The notes under the pieces were generated by a model, which saw nothing but the letters and a program-made list of their open reading frames with translations, searched no databases and was not told where the DNA came from. DNA of 64,000 nucleotides from CAZMXS01 sp964570325 (GTDB lineage: Bacteria; Verrucomicrobiota; Kiritimatiellia; CAIQIC01; CAZMXS01): the NCBI GenBank assembly GCA_964570325.1, contig CAZMXS010000003.1, forward strand, positions 62,001 through 126,000, read 5' to 3'. Positions 60,797-64,000 of the stretch are shown here, in pieces (position 1 is the stretch's first letter; each line of letters begins with the position of its first letter). Position numbers and translations under genes: made by a program.

Positions 60797-63013
60797 TTAT
60801 TGCACCCGGCCCGGCTTGACCAGACGGAAGTAAACGGCCGCCAGCGGCGGCAGGGTCAGCATCAGGGAATGCGACTTGCCCTGCCAAGGCACGCCATCCG
60901 CCGTCATGATATGCGCGTTCTGCACGTTGCTGCCGCCGTAGATATCGGAATCCGTGTTCAGGATCTGCTCGTACTGACCGCCGCGCGGTACGCCCACGCG
61001 ATAGCCCAGGCGCGGCACCGGCGTGAAGTTGCAAGCGCAGACCAACAGGTCCATGGGATCCGTGCCCTTGCGCACGAAGGTGATGATGCTTTGCTCCCAA
61101 TCGTGGAAGTCAATCCAGTCGAACCCCTCCCACGAGAAATCAATCTCGTGCAGGGCTTTGTTGTTCCGATAAATAAAATGCAGATCCTTGATCATCTGCA
61201 ACAGTTTGCGGTGCGAGTCATATTGCAACAAATGCCAGTCCAGGCTTTCCTTGTAGTTCCATTCGCGCCACTGGCCAAACTCGCTACCCATGAACAGCAA
61301 TTTCTTGCCCGGATGCGCAAACATGAAAGCATACAGCAAGCGCAGATTGGCGAACTGCTGCCACATGTCGCCGGGCATCTTGCTCAGCATCGCGCCCTTT
61401 CCGTGTACCACCTCGTCGTGCGAGAACGGCAGAATGAAGTTCTCGGTGAAAGCGTAGATCAGCGAAAAAGTGATCGCGTTATGATGATATTTGCGGTGGA
61501 TCGGCTCCTTGGTCATATATTCCAAGGTGTCATGCATCCAGCCCATGTTCCATTTGAAATCGAACCCCAACCCACCGATATACGTCGGGCGCGAAACCAT
61601 CGGCCACGCGGTGGATTCCTCGGCGAAGGTCAGAAACCCCGGGTATTCAAGATGGATGACCTCATTGAATTTCTTGAGGAAACTCACCGCCTCCAGATTC
61701 TCGCGGCCGCCATACTGGTTCGGAATCCATTCTCCCTCCTTCCGGGAATAGTCAAGATACAGCATGCTCGCCACCGCATCCACGCGCAGACCATCTATGT
61801 GGTGCACGTCCGCCCAGTAAACGGCATTGGCCAGCAGGAAGGAGCGCACTTCGTTGCGCCCGTAGTTGAAGATCAATGTGCCCCAATCCTTGTGCTCGCC
61901 TTTGCGCGGATCGGCGTGCTCGTAGAGGTGCGAGCCGTCGAAATAGGCCAGCCCGTGTCCGTCCTTCGGGAAGTGCGCCGGCACCCAGTCCAGCAGCACG
62001 CCGATGCCGGCCTGGTGGCACTGGTCCACGAAATAGCGAAAATCGTCCGGGTTGCCAAAGCGGGAGGTTGGCGCATAATAACCGATCGTCTGGTAGCCCC
62101 ACGAGCCGTCGAACGGATGTTCGGACACTGGCAACAGCTCGATGTGCGTATAGCCCAGCTCCTTGACATACGGCACGAGCTTGTCGGCCAGCTCGCGATA
62201 GGTCAGGCTCCGGTTGCCCTCTTCCGGCACGTGCCGCCACGATCCCAGATGCACTTCATACACGCTCAACGGCGCCTTGAACCAGTCCCGCTGGCCGCGC
62301 TTGGCCATCCATTCCTGATCGTTCCACTGGTAATTGCGCAGATCCCAAACCACGGACGCCGAGCGTGGGCGCAGTTCGGCGGCGAAGGCATACGGGTCGG
62401 CCTTTTGGCTGAGATAACCGTTACGCCCCTTGACTTCAAACTTGTACAGATCGCCGGATTGCAGCGCCGGAATGAAAATCTCCCACAATCCCGAATTGCC
62501 TCGGTTTTGCATCGGATGATGCCGCCCATCCCAGCGATTAAACCAGCCGATCACGCTGACCCGCGCGGCATTGGGCGCCCAGACGGCGAAATGCACACCG
62601 GAAACGCCGTCAAGCGTCATTGGGTGCGCGCCCATCTTCTCATAGGTCTTGAAGTGCGTGCCCTCGCCAAAAAGGTACATGTCAAAATCGGTGATTTGCA
62701 GCGGAAACCGGTATGGATCATCCAATTCCCAGACATGCTTGTCATAACCGGTCATGCGCAGCCGGTACTTGAACCACTTGCGGTCGGGGATAAAAAGTTC
62801 AAACAGGCCATCGTGGTGAATCCGCTCCATGGAATAAGTCCGGCCATTTTCCACTTCGACCACCTCGACTTGCGGCGCGTAGGGCTGAAAGGTGCGCACG
62901 AGCACGCCCGGCGCGCCCTGCATGATCTCGCGCATGCCGAAAACGGCGTAAGGGGCGCCATGCGTGCTGTCAACGATGGACTGTATCTCTTCCGGGGACA
63001 ACATCGGTTTCAT
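60797..63013 (-). CDS. glgB: 1,4-alpha-glucan branching enzyme
   Basis: A 738-aa GH13_9 enzyme with a GAGGAG RBS. Two N-terminal CBM48-type modules (residues about 1-250) precede the barrel. Motifs: ELLPVSEHPFDGSWGYQ, VLLDWVPAHFPKDGHGLAYF, catalytic Asp in DGLRVDAVASMLY, Glu in LTFAEESTAWP, and LPFSHDEVVHGKG. The C-terminal beta-domain is complete. It makes the alpha-1,6 branches of glycogen. It lies 63 bp behind the GH94 gene on the same strand; with pulA at 21 kb it shows an alpha-glucan store. Confidence 0.97.
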   Translation of the reverse strand: MKPMLSPEEIQSIVDSTHGAPYAVFGMREIMQGAPGVLVRTFQPYAPQVEVVEVENGRTYSMERIHHDGLFELFIPDRKWFKYRLRMTGYDKHVWELDDPYRFPLQITDFDMYLFGEGTHFKTYEKMGAHPMTLDGVSGVHFAVWAPNAARVSVIGWFNRWDGRHHPMQNRGNSGLWEIFIPALQSGDLYKFEVKGRNGYLSQKADPYAFAAELRPRSASVVWDLRNYQWNDQEWMAKRGQRDWFKAPLSVYEVHLGSWRHVPEEGNRSLTYRELADKLVPYVKELGYTHIELLPVSEHPFDGSWGYQTIGYYAPTSRFGNPDDFRYFVDQCHQAGIGVLLDWVPAHFPKDGHGLAYFDGSHLYEHADPRKGEHKDWGTLIFNYGRNEVRSFLLANAVYWADVHHIDGLRVDAVASMLYLDYSRKEGEWIPNQYGGRENLEAVSFLKKFNEVIHLEYPGFLTFAEESTAWPMVSRPTYIGGLGFDFKWNMGWMHDTLEYMTKEPIHRKYHHNAITFSLIYAFTENFILPFSHDEVVHGKGAMLSKMPGDMWQQFANLRLLYAFMFAHPGKKLLFMGSEFGQWREWNYKESLDWHLLQYDSHRKLLQMIKDLHFIYRNNKALHEIDFSWEGFDWIDFHDWEQSIITFVRKGTDPMDLLVCACNFTPVPRLGYRVGVPRGGQYEQILNTDSDIYGGSNVQNAHIMTADGVPWQGKSHSLMLTLPPLAAVYFRLVKPGRVQ

Positions 63014-63076
63014 ACTGAATCTCCTCGTGTCGCAGGACTATCTAAAGGATTCACGGCCGGACTACAAGGTTCTATA

Positions 63077-64000
63077 TCAGGCAAGTTCGACCACCAGGCG
63101 GACGACTCCGGGAACCGCCCGCGCAATCATCCGCCTTGGAATCTTTGCCCCGCCCTCCGCGCCGGCGTCAAACCGCGCCTCGCGCGGCCCCACCATGACC
63201 GATCGCACGCGGTATCGCGTCGCCGGCAAACGCCGCGGGTTATGGAACATCACCGCCAGCGTGCGCCCGGCAAAGGGACAGCGTACTTCAGCCCGCCCAC
63301 TCGCGTCAAAATCCTCCGGTTGCAATTGGGGATCAAGCACCAGATCGCCATGTTCGCCGCGCACACCGAAAACCCGGGTCAACAAAAGATAGATCAGCCA
63401 GGATGCCGATCCGGTCAGAAACGCATACATTCCCCGCCCCTCCGCATTGAAATACTCCGGAATGCCGGGGAAAATCCGCGCGCGGGCCGGATCGGTCGCC
63501 ATGCGATAAAGCGTGTGCCAAACGGCGCGCCCGGCCGCCGCCCGGCGGCGCTCATAAAGCGCGAAGGCCATCATGATCGCCATGTGGCTGAAAACCGCGC
63601 CGTTCTCCTTTTCGCCGTAGGCGAAGGAAAAAGCCCGCCCCAAGGCCGGCTGGATACCGCCGAAATCCGTGTTCAGCCGCAGCCCGCCGGTCAGTGGATC
63701 GCGCAGCCATTTCCGCATCGCCCGGATTACGGCATCCACCTGCCCCTCGTCGGCAATGCCCGCCATAACCGGAAAAACCTGGCCGGTTAGCGTCATCCGC
63801 ACCCGCCCGCCAACACCACCCTCAACCCGCCGGCCGGCATTGTCGTAGTAGCCGTTGAAGAAGCCCCAACGGCCGGCGCGAATCCACTCGCGGCGGTGAA
63901 TGCGCGTCGCCAAATCCCGCGCCTTGATCCGCAAATCTGCCGCCAAGTCGGCCACGTCCACATCGCGAACCGCGCCGGAAACATGGCGGGATACGGCTGT
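63077..64000 (-). CDS. GH94-type glycoside phosphorylase, 5' end outside window
   Basis: The frame is open to the right edge (308 codons seen), so the N-terminal part is missing; a GTG at 63961 lies inside the reading frame and is not a convincing start. RREWIRAGRWGFFNGYYDN, FSFAYGEKENGAVFSHMAIMM and GIPEYFNAEGRGMYAFLTGS followed by ASWLIYLLLTRVFGV are typical of the C-terminal half of cellobiose, chitobiose and cyclic-glucan phosphorylases. It would split a beta-glucoside with phosphate to give a sugar 1-phosphate. The exact substrate cannot be told from this half. It precedes glgB. Confidence 0.88.
   Translation of the reverse strand, partial: TAVSRHVSGAVRDVDVADLAADLRIKARDLATRIHRREWIRAGRWGFFNGYYDNAGRRVEGGVGGRVRMTLTGQVFPVMAGIADEGQVDAVIRAMRKWLRDPLTGGLRLNTDFGGIQPALGRAFSFAYGEKENGAVFSHMAIMMAFALYERRRAAAGRAVWHTLYRMATDPARARIFPGIPEYFNAEGRGMYAFLTGSASWLIYLLLTRVFGVRGEHGDLVLDPQLQPEDFDASGRAEVRCPFAGRTLAVMFHNPRRLPATRYRVRSVMVGPREARFDAGAEGGAKIPRRMIARAVPGVVRLVVELA

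Noticed and set aside
60692..63790. 1032-codon plus-strand frame opposite glgB and the GH94 gene
   Set aside because: It runs antisense across two well-conserved enzymes and two functional sites (tRNA-Tyr, its promoter); composition is that of a mirror frame in GC-rich DNA.
1..64000. CRISPR array, rRNA operon, replication origin, prophage
   Set aside because: No regularly spaced repeats, no rRNA sequence, no DnaA-box cluster and no phage structural genes were seen.

Overview
The window is about 64 kb of GC-rich bacterial chromosome. It is densely coding on both strands, with many 4-bp ATGA/GTGA/TTGA gene overlaps. Several features point to the PVC superphylum, most likely Kiritimatiellota or a close relative: large secreted proteins whose C-termini carry 'tgrvYsVlWSpNL'-type segments, repeated HDOD signalling proteins, polysaccharide-degrading enzymes, a CBM-like secretome, and dispersed TTCCAANNNTTGGAA palindromes. 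The assignment is an inference from style and content; no rRNA is present to prove it.

Layout. 0-0.95 kb: 5' part of a secreted GH144-type glucanase (minus). 1.2-7.7 kb: rpoN, a small HDOD-partner protein, an HDOD protein, a CheY-like receiver and mfd. 7.9-10.8 kb: secreted FG-GAP repeat protein. 11-12.5 kb: GHKL-HDOD fusion. 12.6-14.8 kb: small secreted protein and a cytoplasmic GH30 glycosidase. 14.8-16.8 kb: STAS protein plus a metallo-beta-lactamase-fold protein carrying a degenerate kinase-like tail. 16.9-20.7 kb: thiD-comEC-DUF212. 20.8 kb: tRNA-Lys(CUU). 20.9-22.8 kb: pullulanase. 24-27 kb: a second HDOD protein, a patatin and an atypical CDF protein in a coupled operon. 27.2-30 kb: atypical Ser/Thr kinase, LysM-YkuD L,D-transpeptidase and accA. 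30-34.5 kb: 1493-aa secreted protein. 34.6-42.7 kb: a biotin region (kamA-bioF-bioH-bioC, bioD, bioA) with a CDF exporter and an HD hydrolase on the other strand. 42.9-46.5 kb: M20 peptidase, GT-C and GT2. 46.9-50.5 kb: smc. 50.6-52.6 kb: small membrane protein, small motility-type protein and flagellin with a sigma-28-like promoter. 52.9-57.3 kb: four-gene glycolipid/polysaccharide cluster. 57.7-60.6 kb: accessory segment with small Cys-rich proteins, a 5'-truncated ISAs1-type transposase, a higBA toxin-antitoxin pair and a hypothetical gene, ending at tRNA-Tyr(GUA). 60.8-64 kb: glgB and the 3' part of a GH94 phosphorylase.

How the parts may work together. Three HDOD proteins, a receiver, a STAS protein, sigma-54 and an atypical kinase suggest heavy use of protein-interaction signalling. 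Pullulanase, branching enzyme, the GH94 phosphorylase, GH30 and the GH144-type enzyme suggest alpha- and beta-glucan turnover. The biotin genes and accA support fatty-acid synthesis. Flagellin with sigma-28-type control indicates motility.

The items most worth a second look are the TTCCAANNNTTGGAA operators, the MBL/pseudokinase-STAS pair, the GHKL-HDOD gene with its own promoter and TTG start, the split versus fused HDOD modules, the substituted kinase and CDF active sites, and the Cys-rich protein pair. None of these has been searched against databases here.
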